Shown piece by piece: positions 44,266-55,944 of a stretch of DNA of 64,000 bases. The stretch is from positions 25,479,206 to 25,543,205 of the forward strand of contig OZ038459.1 of NCBI GenBank assembly GCA_964036195.1, in the 5' to 3' direction. Positions within the stretch are counted from its first letter, which is position 1. Each line of letters begins with the position of its first letter. A program made the position numbers and the translations under genes. Source of the DNA: Sphaerolaimus hirsutus. Lineage: Eukaryota; Nematoda; Chromadorea; Monhysterida; Sphaerolaimidae. The notes beneath the pieces were generated by a model. It was not told the DNA's origin. It was given only the letters and a program-made list of their open reading frames with translations, and did no database searches.

Positions 44266-46157
44266 ATGCTTTGCACAGAGTATAATCGTATTTTGGTGAA
44301 TAAAATGGTGCGTTCAAATATTTATCGAGTCAAAACAGCCGTGAATGGTGATGTACCTAGTTTACCAATGAAATTTTCAAACGTTGGTAAACTCATCATA
44401 AGTCAAAGCGTCAAACGCATTTTGATTTACTGGGAATGGTTATTTTTACTTCCCGTTCGCTGTAGTTGACGGGCATATCATTCCAGTAAACTCAAATGCC
44501 TTTCAAGTTGGTTTATGAGTTTACCCAATTTTGAGTTTACTGGCGTTAAACTAGTGTGTGCAGCACCAACTCAATCTTCTTTCGTGAATAATCACGGAAA
44601 ATATTTATGTTTATTATTCAGATGGGTTATGGTAGATGTCTATGCAAAGAATGCAATCGGTAGAAAATAAATGCTGTATTTTTATTACAATACCATAGGT
44701 GAACAATACATTTAAACCTTGCTGCAGCGGTAGTAGAGTGAATTTCATTTGAGAGCAAACGCAATATTTGCACTCGAGTACCTATTTACTCGCAATGTAC
44801 CTGGTGTGTTCCAGAAATAGTGAGGCAGCGATTCGAATTTTTGAAGAATATTCTAAAATGTAAGTGTGAGAAATTTTAAAATGTATGACATCAGTGCTTT
44901 TGTATCAGTACCCACGCACATTACTTTTATTCTCATTCTCATATTCTCATTTCCAGTTTTTAAATTTTTATCTGTGTTAATGTTCCAGTATTGTTTGTAA
45001 CCCCTGGTGTCAAGTAATCCACCTTTTAAGGTACAAATTAATATTGTAAGTGTTAATTCTTGTCATAATCAAGTTTACTTATCACTTAAAACTTGACTCA
45101 TCATTGCCACTTGCCACTGCCTGCTGATCACATCATGAAAGCGATTCCACAAGTGAAAAATGATAAGAGGAGTGATGGGAGATAAAAAGTATACCAACAC
45201 AACCTCTAAGTGACACGTATTTGAATTCAGAAAGGTGATTGTAACCTTTCTTACCGCCATAAATTAACTTATCACTTTTTGGCCCTAGACACAAACATTG
45301 TCAATAACATGTGATGTCTACTGGGCTGAATGGTTTACATTCAGATTTTAGTTGATGGGCCACAGAACAATGTTCAAATTCACATACCAAGTTCAATTCA
45401 TTTTCAACAATGCATGCACGTGCACTTGAAAATTGCACTGCGACCTGTCAACTAAAATGTGAATTGACATGGAAACCAGTTGACAGCCCGCATGCGTAGC
45501 ACCTTTGTCACTTACTCACTTGTCAATTTACACCATTGGCACCACCATCCCACTAATTCCTGTACAGACCTTGTACTAAAAAGTATGGCATTATGCGGTC
45601 AAACTTTAAAGCCCAAGTACAATACAATGGCGCAATATTCTAAAACCATAAAACCAGCGAAAATCGAACTTGCCGCTGCTAAAATTGCACCGCGCCAAAG
45701 GTATTGTTTGTTTACGCTTAAAGTTGGCTGGGGCAATTCTTGGCTGTTTGTGTAGTTATGTTATGCATGCAAAGGAAATAAAATATTCTATGGCTTTTGT
45801 ATCATGCTGACAATAATTGATAAGCGTTGTAGATTTTTTTTTTTGGGTGGAATAACTTAGAAGTTTACGGCTGAAATTTTGGAAACTGATAAATCAGCTT
45901 TGAACGCATTTGAGTTTACCGGGTGAAGAGTCGGTCAACTACAGTTGACGGAGATCGCGAATGATTCATTCTGGTCAACTCAAATCTGTTCACAGCAGAT
46001 TTATCAGATTACGAAATTTCAGGCGTGTAGAGCCGTGATAGATATTATGACCTTTCCGTATTTTCAATATTTAAATATCATGTTTCATGTTCATTTTTAT
46101 TTGCCCAGCTACACCGGCTTAATATATTTTGAACTGAAAAAGTGGCTGTGTTCATAA
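44266..46157 (+). CDS. Candidate three-exon gene, small unknown protein
   Basis: Exon 1 44266-44347 (ATGCTTTGC start, donor G|GTGATG), exon 2 45568-45700 (acceptor AATTCCTGTACAG, donor AAAG|GTATTG), exon 3 46109-46157 (acceptor TTTTATTTGCCCAG, stop TAA). Phases 1 and 2 match at both joins, giving 87 residues. The middle part contains KTIKPAKIELAAAKIAPRQ and the end YTGLIYFELKKW. Exon 1 could instead be internal, with an acceptor at TGCACAG (44278). Intron 1 holds F and G elements. I do not recognise the product. All exons are short, so the model rests on phase agreement and splice-site quality. Confidence 0.4.
44352..44566. mobile_element. Family F element
   Basis: CCTAGTTTACCAATGAAATT to GCGTTAAACTAGTGTGTGCA inside intron 1 of the candidate gene, tip TCGCTGTAGTTGACGG. 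Confidence 0.65.
44567..45279. other. Intronic DNA without recognised feature
   Basis: AT-rich; O-type arm fragment at about 44605-44640. Short ACTTGCC tracts near 45110 recall C-element arms. Confidence 0.4.
45280..45505. mobile_element. Family G element
   Basis: Arms 'attcagattttagttgatgggccacag' and 'ctgcgacctgtcaactaaaatgtgaat' face each other. Confidence 0.6.
45850..46035. mobile_element. Family F element
   Basis: AGTTTACGGCTGAAATTTTG to 'gattacgaaatttcaggcgtg', tip GTCAACTACAGTTGACGG, lying in intron 2 of the candidate gene. Confidence 0.65.
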
Positions 46158-46189
46158 ACCTATATTTTTGCATATAAATAACCAAGTGT

Positions 46190-46375
46190 CAATCTCAGAC
46201 CCCGTGAAAAGCCCTGTAAAATGTCAAATGTCATGCAAAGAGTCAAAAGTCATTGAAAATGCCCTGCAAAATGAGAACTCGGTTTCCATTTTGCAGGGCA
46301 TTTTGCATGACTTTCGACACTTTGCATGACATTTGACATATTGCAGGGCTTTTTACAGGGTCTGGGACTGCCCCA
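46190..46375. mobile_element. Family A element
   Basis: GTGTCAATCTCAGACCCCG to CAGGGTCTGGGACTGCCCC with good arms; no clear duplication. Confidence 0.8.
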
Positions 46376-46616
46376 AATCACTGAGTTTCCACCCGCGCAA
46401 AGGATATTGGTTGACTGTGTAATTTTCACGTTCGCCCACGCACCAAATTTTTTTGTGTTGCCAAATCTCAGCTGTAGCTGTGCAAACAAAAGCAGTAGTT
46501 CATGTAAACAAAAGTTTGTATGTTTTTCATATCATCATTTTTAGCTGAGCAAATTTTTGCGCCCCATACGGGAGTTTTTGTGCAATAGTTCCAACATTGT
46601 AAGTGGATACTTTCTA

Positions 46617-46813
46617 CCAGGGGGCTCTCCCAGACCATGTAAAAAAACCCTGTAAAATGTCAAATGTCATGCAAAGTGTCAAAAGTCATGGAAAATGCCC
46701 TGCAAAATGGCAACTGGGTTGTCATTTTGCAGGGCATTTTCCACGACTTTTGACAGTTTACATGACATTTGACATTTTACAGGGCTTTTTACAGAATCTG
46801 GGATTGGCACCAG
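46617..46813. mobile_element. Family A element with CCAG duplication
   Basis: Element 46621-46809 is flanked exactly by CCAG. Arms are near-complete. Confidence 0.9.
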
Positions 46814-47414
46814 GATGCTCAATATCCACACCTAACAAAAGGCGACATTTCAAGTGCAAAAACTTATATTGTGAACATATTGTGAACTCCGAAAATGGCG
46901 CTTTTTGCTGACTTGAGCTACCTACAGAATTTTCCCGAAACGTTTTTTACCTCACTTTCAACTTTTGGCGTTTTTATGGCAAATTTTTGCGTAGTCAATT
47001 TTGGGGCTGGATAAACAAACTTGAAAAATGTAAATAATACACAAATCCTAGACAAATTTATTTTTATTTGTTTTATTTATGAGTCACTTGTTCAATGTAA
47101 CATTTAATGGACTACCTGTTTTTTTTTCTTTGTTATATTTTACTTCTGAGAATTTTTCTTAAATATTGCCGCAGTCATCAAAATCGACAATTTTTACCGA
47201 CTCTCACATTTTTAAGTTTCCATTTCGCGCTTTTGAGTCTCGCAAGCTTTTAATTTGCACATGTAAAATCTGATTTGCAAATTAATAAATCACACTAAAT
47301 CACAATGCACAGTGGTTCTTTTTCCTTTTATCACAGTGACAAATATTTGCTGCTAATTAGCGCCAGCGGCTTTAGTTGGCTTCGCGCGTAAATGGCTCCA
47401 CGCGCGCACACAAA
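46814..47414. other. No gene seen
   Basis: AT-rich DNA without a supported feature. Confidence 0.5.
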
Positions 47415-48492
47415 ATACCGTATTTTTTCTAATAGAAAAGCGCCGTTCTATTTTTCTCGTCAACTTTTTACCTGCCGTTCTATTAGAGGTGCCGTTCTAT
47501 TGGAGGCTGCCATTCAATTCTTTCACCAATTATTTCACACATTTCTCATTTCAAAATATGTAGCTTTATTTTGAATGAAGCTTGAGCAGTATTTTAATAA
47601 TGTGAGAGTACCAATTTCAGATTTAACACCTATTTGAATGCTTTGCATGTTATCACCATACATTTTCGAATCATTTTTGTGTTTTGGTACACTCCCAACA
47701 TAATTCCTACCTGCCGTTGGAGGCTGCCGTTCTATTGTTTTCATGAGTGCGAAAATGTGCCAAAACCTGCCGTTCTATTGGAGGTAGGGTTGGCCGATGT
47801 TTTTTTAAACGTTTTTTTTTAACATGACGTCCGAAATGTGTTTTTTTTTAAAACATCGACCAAAACTTTTAGTAATAAGCACTAGGTATTTTGCAAAAAT
47901 TTTTGCGCGCAAGCGCGCAATTTCACGCACAAATTTACATTTGTGGTTGTTTTCATTGGTTTTGTGGCATTTTTGGTGTAAAAGCATCCATTTCTTTGTG
48001 CTAACATGCGTTAATAAGCCGTCGTATGTTGCTGTAGTATATAATATTGAGGTAATGCACTTCCATGTACCTCCATCCACAGTGGATAACTTCACTCCCA
48101 AAGTAACAACCTCCTTCTTATAACCTTGTTTGATCACTATTCCGTGCCAAACTTCACCTGAAGTCACGAACATTCGACTATAAGGCGATATACGAACATG
48201 TCGACGAAAAAATGGATATTTTTGACACAAATCACCACTTATAATGCTATCACATGGCTCCACAGCCATCATATAGTCATATATAACATCACTGAGTATT
48301 GCCACTGTAATATATACCTAGGTATATATGTTGACACAAGGTCATATCTGGGAGCTTTAAAAAAAACGTTTTTTACTAAAAAACCGTTGTTTTTTAAAAA
48401 AACATCCAGTTAAAAAAAAACGTTTTTTTCCAACCCTAATTGGAGGTGCCGTTCTATTGGAGGTATGCCGTTCTATTAGAAGAAATACGGTA
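47415..48492. mobile_element. Family K element hosting a hAT-like element
   Basis: TACCGTATTTTTTCTAATAG to CTATTAGAAGAAATACGGTA with GCCGTTCTATTGGAGG units. The insertion at 47785-48438 splits one of these units. Confidence 0.8.
47777..48446 (-). mobile_element. hAT-like element carrying a 166-codon open frame
   Basis: Element 47785-48438 has ends TAGGGTTGG and CCAACCCTA, with ATTGGAGG duplicated exactly at 47777-47784 and 48439-48446. The minus strand is open from about 48305 to 47805, far longer than chance allows at this base composition. The frame follows an acceptor-like TATATATTACAG, and the first in-frame ATG is about 12 codons in. Recognisable peptides include KYPFFRRHVRISPYSRMF and VKLSTVDGGTWKCITS. 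It matches no family I know, and may be a transposase exon or captured host sequence. Confidence 0.75.
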
Positions 48493-48494
48493 AT

Positions 48495-48670
48495 TCACGG
48501 CCGAACTTTCGGCAACTGATAAATTAACTTTGAAAGCACTTGAGTTTACGGGAATGAGAAGACTGTCAAATAGTGTTCGCAGAGATCGAAAATTATTCAT
48601 TCTAGTAAACTCAAATGCGTTTAGAACAGATTTATCAGTATCGTGAGTTGAGGCCGTAAACTAGATAAGA
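48495..48670. mobile_element. Family F element, decayed
   Basis: 'actttcggcaactgataaattaactttgaaagc' and its rough inverse. Confidence 0.5.
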
Positions 48671-49369
48671 TTGTGTAGGCAGACTTTTGAAAAAAATCGG
48701 TCAACTTGGGTTGACATACAATCAATCGAGTTGCCGAAATTTTTCTCTCTTTATTTTATCAAATATTTAGCCCCTGCACTCGGTCAATTATCTAAGTAAA
48801 CTGGTGTGATGTTTCAATCTTTTCCGTACAATGTTCTGTTGTCCACTTAGCGTCATGCAATCTATTTGATATCGGTTTTCTCATGGCCGGAAAATTGTGT
48901 CTATTGTAGAAACTGATTTGTATTTATTTAAAATCTATTAACTCGAGATTTGGATACGCTTGATTGTGTAAATATATATTGTTATTTTATATTTAAAATC
49001 TTGTGCCCATTAGATAAATGACAAGTTTCAAAGAAAGTTTCGAGTACTTTGGTCAAATCCTCACAGAGAATCTGAAACTTTACCTATCACAACACACATT
49101 TGAAACTTTTTCAGGAGTTTTTTGTTTTTAACTTGTCACTTTCCAGGATGTAGTGTTGGCGCCAGGGGCCAATATCACACCTTGAAAATGTCTGGTTACA
49201 TGTCAAGTAATACTTGTCAAATGCCATGTAAACTGTAAAATGCAACAAAAAAACATTCAACTGAACGCTTTGCCTTGCACTGCACATGCCATTCGACCTA
49301 TTTGTGTTACACTTTCCATTTTCCAAGACATTTTACACACAAATTATGATTGCAAGCAGATGATGACCA
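48671..49369. other. No gene seen
   Basis: AT-rich DNA without a supported feature. Confidence 0.5.
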
Positions 49370-49372
49370 GTG

Positions 49373-49545
49373 CCACTCCCAGACCCTGTAAAAAGCCCTG
49401 TAAAATGTCAAATGTCACACTAGTGTCAAAAGTGAGGAAAACACGGTTGCCATTTAGCAGGGCATTTTCCATGACTTTTGGCACTTTGCATGACATTTGA
49501 CATTTGAAACGGCTTTGACAGGGTCTGGGAATGTCCCCTAGACAC
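49373..49545. mobile_element. Family A element
   Basis: GTGCCACTCCCAGACCCTG to GACAGGGTCTGGGAATGTCC. The right arm has GAAACGGC in place of ACAGGGC. Confidence 0.75.
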
Positions 49546-50239
49546 TTTTGCGGCGCTGCAAAAAGCAGTGCGACGCGATGTCTCGCTGCGAGAATTGCCT
49601 GGTTTCGGTTTGATGCCAATCTCACACAATGGGGGGTGTAGAAGCGAAATACAAGGCGCTTGTTATATAACTGATAAATTACGATTTGGATTGGCTTGGG
49701 GGTTTATTTGGGGGTATATTCGTGGGGTTATGGTATTTTTGGTTTGGAATTGAATCTGCCCGACTGGTTTGTTTGTCGGGCAGCCCGATTTTTGACCGAT
49801 TGTCTTCATATCGTTTTCTTCTGATACTGGTTGGATGTGTGCCAATTCCTTAGGTAGAAACAGAAAGTGACAAGGAAAGTGGTAAGTGACATAAAAATAG
49901 ATCAAGTTGCATCCAGAAATTGTGGTAAACTTTTTCACGGTTAGATGGCAAATATTTTTGATTCGACTTTAGTATCAGTTGCAGCTTAAGCCCACTTGCG
50001 GAATAAGCTCCGTATAACTGTCCGACAATTTTAATCAATTTACCTGATAATATTTCCACGCTCGAATTGTGTGTACGCGTGCAATGTCATGTTAAAAGTG
50101 CTTTTCATTGTTTCAAAATTTCGGTAAAAATCCATCCAATAAATACCATAGACATCCCCCACAGGGGGCACATTTCCCCGCCGCACACATTTCCTTGCTG
50201 CAACTTTATTGCTTTGGTATATATTGGCGAATGCAGAAA
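49546..50239. other. No gene seen
   Basis: Contains CCCGACTGG...GTCGGGC inverted words (49758-49792) like the TCGGGC elements elsewhere; no supported frame. Confidence 0.4.
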
Positions 50240-50247
50240 GTCACGCA

Positions 50248-51414
50248 TAGTGATATAAAAGCGCAAACAGTTTGGCGCCATGGCGCTGTTCCAACACTCA
50301 GCGCCAAGCGCCAATTGCGCCAGAGCACAATGGCGCCATGGTGCTTTTTTGGCGCTGGCCATGCGCCAGTGTCTGGTGCCACTCCCAGACCCTGTCAAAA
50401 GCCCTGTAATATGTCTAATGTCATGCAAAGTGTCTAAAGTCATGCAAAATGGCAACTCGGTTTTTGACACTTTGCATGACACATGACATTTTACAGGGCT
50501 TTTTACAGAGTTGTTAAAATACTGGTATTTTTGGAAAGCGTAAGCGTAAGCTTAAATACACTTTCCAAATTTGAGACTGGATACTGTAAGCGTAAGGTAT
50601 TTTTAAAATACCTAGGAAAGCGTAAAATAAAGCGTAAGCGTAAATTTCTTTTAGAAAGTGCTCTTGCTTTTGAGCGTCAGAAAACACCTTTGCTTTCACT
50701 ATTAGATGAATTTATACACAAATACACCATTGTCTTTCATATTTTCACATTAAATTAGTACACGGTTGCATACTTATTATACATAAAGTTTCTGTATGCA
50801 TTCACAATCAAGTAAATATGGATACCAGGTGAACATATACTCACATACAGTGGTGGCAAAGGTAATGCATCCAGGAATCTGTCTGTTTTTGTTTAGTGAA
50901 CTGTTTCAAAATAAAGCTCTCAGCAACAGTTTTCGGAATACATTTTCACCCCCAAAATTTCTAACCTGAAGCTACGATATTGCTAGGCAACACAATTTTA
51001 ACGAGACATTTGTATTTCAACAGAATTTGTACATTTGCTGCTGTTTTTGTAATTGTACATTTGCACGCAGTCATTTTTTTGTACACGTTTTCGTTCATTT
51101 CCTTTTTTGTTGTTTTACACGTTTTCAAAAGCATAAAACTGGACTGTGTGAAACGTTTTTTTACGCTTTTAGTACCCGGGTAATTCGGCCGGGAAAGCGT
51201 AAAAAAGCGTATGGGTATTTTACGAAAGCGTAAGCGTAAGCGTAAGTATAAATACCCATTTACCCGGGTATTTCGGGTAAGCGTAAATACGCTTTCGCAA
51301 CTCTGGCTTTTTACAGGGTCTGGGACTGGCACCAGGCGCTATTGTTGCCTGCGTCGTGGAAACATAGCGCCAGGGCAAAATGGCGCCGCACGCCATGGCG
51401 CTTTTACATCACTG
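50248..51414. mobile_element. Family H element hosting A, which hosts E
   Basis: Outer ends TAGTGATATAAAAGCGC and CGCTTTTACATCACTG. The 8-bp flanks GTCACGCA and GTCGGGCC match at five positions. Inside is an A element (50376-51331, flanks TCTG/CCAG). Confidence 0.7.
50498..51313. mobile_element. Family E element (AAGCGT type)
   Basis: Element 50506-51305, CAGAGTTGTTAAAATACTGG to GCTTTCGCAACTCTG, with GCTTTTTA (part of the A arm) duplicated exactly on both sides. The interior resembles the E copy at 40591-42685. Confidence 0.9.
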
Positions 51415-51560
51415 GTCGGGCCGCTCCAGTTTTAATAGCTTTGTGATGCTATCGCCAATTCACATTGACCGCGTCTGCAAGATTTAAAGTTTTGATAGTG
51501 GACAGTGGGCAGTCTGAGTTGGGTATTCGATTTTATTTCCGCTTTGGGAGTATAAAATAG

Positions 51561-52294
51561 GATACATTGAAGATAGATTTTGATCGATTAAATGTGCTGG
51601 AATTACATGTGCCGTTGGCAAGATTCCAAGAGATAGGTATGTAAAAAATGTGAATATTTGTGAAATATACTTGTTGTTTGTGAGTGCAATGACACTAGAA
51701 TACCGTATAGACTAGAATAGGAGTTACTGCTTATTCTTGAAAAAGCCCTCGGTTTGTCACACTTCTATCCGATACTTTTGAAGGGGGTATTCAAGGGGGG
51801 GGGGGGGCTTGACGCATTGAAGTTTACGGAAAGAGTAATTTTTTATCTCGGTCAACTGTAGTTGACGAACACTTAATTCTAGTATACTCAAATGTCATTG
51901 AAAGTTGATTTATGAGTTCACCAAATTTTTAGTTTACTGGCAGTCAACTGGTAACAGTCCCAGACCCTGTAAAATGACCTGTAAAATGTCATTCAAAATG
52001 TCAAAAGTCATGTAAAATGCCCAGTTAATATTGCAAACGTACATTTGCCATTTTACCGGGCATTTTACATGACTTTTGACACTTTTCATGAAATTAGAGT
52101 TGATTCAGTTGACTCAGTTGATTCACGAGTTTACTGAATTTTCAGTTACTCGCAGTAAACTAGTGTGCGTAGCGGCAACAACTGCAGATGCCCAGTGGCG
52201 AATAGCCAGACTTCTATGCAAATTTCCGGCCTCGCATCCGCATTGGGGAAGTGGGAGTAAATGCGGCCATTTTGCGGCCATTGTGAATGGGTAA
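51561..52294 (+). CDS. Candidate two-exon fragment, unknown protein
   Basis: Exon 51561-51636 follows TATAAAATAG and ends ATAG|GTATGT. It reads DTLKIDFDRLNVLELHVPL then ARFQEI in phase 0 to 1. A phase-1 partner is 52188-52294 (acceptor ACAACTGCAG), which ends in TAA and contains AQWRIARLLCKF and SKCGHFAAIVNG. The acceptors are weak and other frames across the second exon are also open. The intron between carries D, F and A remnants. Confidence 0.25.
51815..52165. mobile_element. Family F element with an A element inside
   Basis: F arms at 51815-51956 and 52095-52165. The A copy starts after ACTG at 51957-51960 and lacks its right terminus, joining F directly. Confidence 0.6.
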
Positions 52295-52299
52295 ACAAG

Positions 52300-53751
52300 C
52301 TTGTAAATAGTCGCAAAGCGAAAGAAAGAGACAAGGCAAAAGTGTCCTCTACTCATCCGATTGGAGGGTGTATAATACAAACATCTCTACCGTAGTTTGG
52401 TGAATATAGTCGCGTGACAAAATGTGCTATTTCCGCAAACTAGTTGACAATCGAGATTCGAAATCTGTTTGAAACACATCAGAGTTTACTTGAGTTTTTC
52501 AACTACTGTTGCCAGAAATCAGAACTTATTCATTATGGTAAACTCACATGTATTTAGGCATAATTAATCACACATTTTGTAATGATAAAAATTGGGGGGG
52601 GGATTTATTCAGATGTAATATGGTAGATTCCATTGTAAAGTGTGCAGTCAGTAAACTACATGCGTACTTCTGGTTCCTTTGGCGTCATTACGCTTTGGCA
52701 CATGTCACATCGCTTCAAAGATATTCTCTTGTTGTTGAAACTTTCGAGGGTTATGTAAAGTTGAACTGGCGATGAAATGGCCAAAATTGGCAAAGCGCCA
52801 AGCGCTAAGCGTGAAAACGTTCCATATTTGCTCGTTTTTAACACTGACACTGAAAATTCTCGTCACATATTTATTAATTGGGCGCTATGATATGAATTTT
52901 CGTTGGAACTTGATAGTTTCAATATGAAACTTTTTTCGATTTCTCTTCTTTTGACGTTATTTTTTCACTTTACAATTGGAGTTTTTAGCTATTTTCTAAC
53001 TAGGTAAATTTGAATATTTCGAAGTTTTCCCTAATTTTCAGCTTTCAGCGAAATCTGTACTCAGTACAGAAAATACCGCAAAAATACATCACAACAGTTA
53101 CCACAATGCGACATAGCTGGAAAATCGCTCTTTCTCTCGATGTTCACTTTCACCCATTAAAAATGAAAAGAAAGCCCTAATTTTCACCCAAAATTGTGTC
53201 AAGTTTTGGGTGAAAATTTGCCGCCGCTCTGTGAAAACTGTCAAAAGTGAAAATTCTATTGCACATGTCAGGAAGATGTAAGTAAATCTATTATTCTATT
53301 TGGAGCTTTTCAGAGTTTACAGCTGACTTTTGAGGTTTTGAAGCTCGAAAAGCAATTTTGCGCTAAGATCTGTGCTGCTAAACTTGGCTTCTTTCGTTTT
53401 TTTGTGTGCAACAAATGACATTTTGCGCAATTTGAATGAGATGGAAAGTTTGGGAGAAATTCTTTTACAACTTTCTACATTTTTTGAGCTTTGTGGAAAC
53501 TTTTACATTCGATCATTCCCTTTTGCTTGATTATTTTACTCATTATGTTTACGTCTTTTTATCATAAATGTGTGATTGGATTTCATGGGGGTTCTTCATT
53601 TACTAAGTTATTTCCTTTACAGGATTTCTTGAAAATACCATAATCTGTAAATAAAATTTAACATGAAATCTAAAATGAAACAATGTTAATTTTTTCTGTT
53701 TTAGGTTCAGCTAAATTATTTTGTGAACCCATACACAACTTTTTGTATATT
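52300..53751. other. No supported gene
   Basis: F remnant at about 52436-52545, O-type fragment near 52606, GCGCC fragment near 52795. The rest (52860-53750) is AT-rich, and I see no frame or repeat in it. Confidence 0.4.
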
Positions 53752-54182
53752 TACCGTATATCCTCGATTGAGTCTCTCCTCGATAACCCCCCCCCCCCCC
53801 TCGAATACCCCTCCCCCCTGTTAGCTGACTTAGGAAAAAATAACTCCCCCCCTCGAACAACTCCCCCCTCTTTAATGGGTGACAAAGACGTCCATGTATG
53901 AAATACGTTTTTATGTATGTTTTCTTCAAAAGCCATGTATATTTTGCAGCTAATGTTCACTAGCATTGATTTCATTGCATGAATTCTGGAATTTCGACCC
54001 TTTTCGAACAACATATTGATCACGCACGTTACTTAATATTCTGACGAAAAAATAACTCCCCCTCGAATAAGTCCCCCTCAAAAAGTTCTAACGAAAAAAT
54101 ATCTCCCCCTCGAATAAGTCCCCCTCAAAAATTTCTGACGAAAAAATAACTCCCCGGGGGACTTATTCGAGGATATACGGTA
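53752..54182. mobile_element. Family D element, C-rich on + strand
   Basis: TACCGTATATCCTCGATTGA to ATTCGAGGATATACGGTA, inverted in polarity relative to most D copies: the C runs dominate. A D-like remnant follows to 54292. Confidence 0.75.
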
Positions 54183-54401
54183 CATTGGTCGTTACGATAG
54201 CATAATCAAGTCTTGATGCATTCCAGACTGGGACTTATTCAAGTTATGCCCTCCGATCACTTTTACAGGGGGGGTATTCAATGCTATACGGTATCCTAAG
54301 TCATAATTCAGCTAGACAAAATGGTTGACTGGCACCATTTGTCGACAATACTTTTGGGACCATTTAAAAATTTGAGCACAAGTTAACTCGAATTTTTCTA
54401 C

Positions 54402-54570
54402 ATCTACACACTCTATTTTTCAACCAAAATTTTGAAAACTCATAAATCCGCTTTGAACACATTTGAGTTTACTGGAATGATGAGTGTGTCAACTGCGTTG
54501 ATGGGGATAAAAATAACTCATTCCCGTACATTCAAATGAGTTGAAAGCTAATTCAGTTTAGAGCTAAAAT
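54402..54570. mobile_element. Family F element
   Basis: CACACTCTATTTTTCAACCA start, arms 'aaaactcataaatccgctttgaacac' and inverse. Confidence 0.6.
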
Positions 54571-54698
54571 TTCTTTCTTTCTATAATGCAGCCTTTACGT
54601 TTTTTGGGGCGCCTGTGCTTTACTTTCTCGTAGCATTGAAATAGCGCCAAGAATTTGTGACCTGTAAACTTGTGTTTCGGGCAGCCTGATTTAAAAAG

Positions 54699-54897
54699 TC
54701 AGGTGCCAGTCCCGCACCCTCTGAACATGTAAAGCCACGTGTCAAATGTCATATGAAATGTCACACGAATTTGTCAAGTGCCATGCGAAATGTCAAAATT
54801 TCAGTGATAAAGTCATTTCTCGTTGTTGTTTTTACAGACATTTTACATGACATTTAATACTTAACTTTACAATTTACAAGGTGCGGGACTGCCCCCG
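54699..54897. mobile_element. Variant A element (CGCACC type)
   Basis: Element 54703-54893, GTGCCAGTCCCGCACCCT to AGGTGCGGGACTGCCC, flanks TCAG/CCGG. Confidence 0.75.
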
Positions 54898-54934
54898 GTG
54901 CTACGGACTGTGACTACGTGCACAAGTTTTGTAG

Positions 54935-55120
54935 CAAACTTTCGAAACTCAAAAAGTTTCGAAAACTCGTAAATCAGGTTTGAACACAAAACAGTTTACA
55001 AGAATGAGTCATTTTTAATTTTTGTCAACTGATGGAAAATGACGGAGAATTCACTCCGGTAAACTCAAATGCGTTCAATACTGATTTATGAGTTTACGAA
55101 ATTTCGGTTGAAAACACAGA
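54935..55120. mobile_element. Family F element
   Basis: 'gaaaactcgtaaatcaggtttgaacac' and 'ctgatttatgagtttacgaaatttc' arms. Confidence 0.6.
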
Positions 55121-55196
55121 GAATGGTGTAGGCACAAAAAACTTGTCACTTTCCATCACTAGATTTCACTTTCCCTGTCTCAGTAAGTAACAATAT

Positions 55197-55710
55197 TACC
55201 GTATTACCTCCAATATAAGGTATACCTCCAATTTAAGGTATACCTCCAATTTAAGGTATACCTCCAATTTAAGGTATACCTCCAATATAAGGTACCCTCT
55301 ACTATAAGGTATACCTTTTGGCTTTTTTGAACATGACGAAATAAATATAAGGCATACCTCCAATATAAGGCATACCTCTAATATAAGGTATACCTCTAAT
55401 ATAAGACAGCTGGCTGCATGCCAAAATGCTTAAAATCGTAAAAACCGTTGCCAAAAATAGCAGAGAATGATAAAAATGGAGTCGAAGAGCACCAGGACAA
55501 CTCTATATCAACTTGTATTAGGCCTGGTTCACCATTTTGTTACATTCCAGTTTGATCAAATGAATTGTGTTGTTGTTCACTGTTGGTAATGTGTTTGCAA
55601 AATCTGTCAAAAACAATATAAGGCACCCTCTAATATAAGGTATATCAAAACACCAAAAAAAGCTGACGAAATCAATATCAGGTATACCGAATATTGGAGG
55701 TAATACGGTA
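55197..55710. mobile_element. Family Q element ('TAAGG' repeats)
   Basis: TACCGTATTACCTCCAATAT to ATTGGAGGTAATACGGTA. The left arm has a 20-bp tandem (TATACCTCCAATTTAAGG units) repeated about five times, and more ATATAAGG units follow. Ends are shared with families D and K. Confidence 0.75.
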
Positions 55711-55944
55711 GCTACCTATTTATACTGTTTGTCTTTGTGTCGGCTGGGCGAATTCATTCCAAGCATAACGTTAGCAAAATGGGACCCGCCTAAAATGGCA
55801 GCTGAATTATTCATTTTGTCTGCTCTGCTGCCAAAGTTCACACAATTATAAAGACGTTGGGCGAGATTTTAGTTGCCCGACCTTTTTTCGGGCTACCCGA
55901 TTTTTTGGAGCGATATTTATAGCTGTATGCTGATCAATTCATTG

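Noticed and set aside
47805..48123. Plus-strand frame over the hAT-like element
   Set aside because: Shorter shadow of the 166-codon minus frame.
52188..52294. Minus-strand ATG frame MAAKWPHLLPLPQCGCEAG
   Set aside because: Good start context, but it overlaps the plus candidate and has no donor or family; left unresolved rather than called.
55197..55420. Possible CRISPR or satellite array
   Set aside because: The 20-bp units are direct tandem copies without unique spacers and sit inside a transposon with inverted ends.
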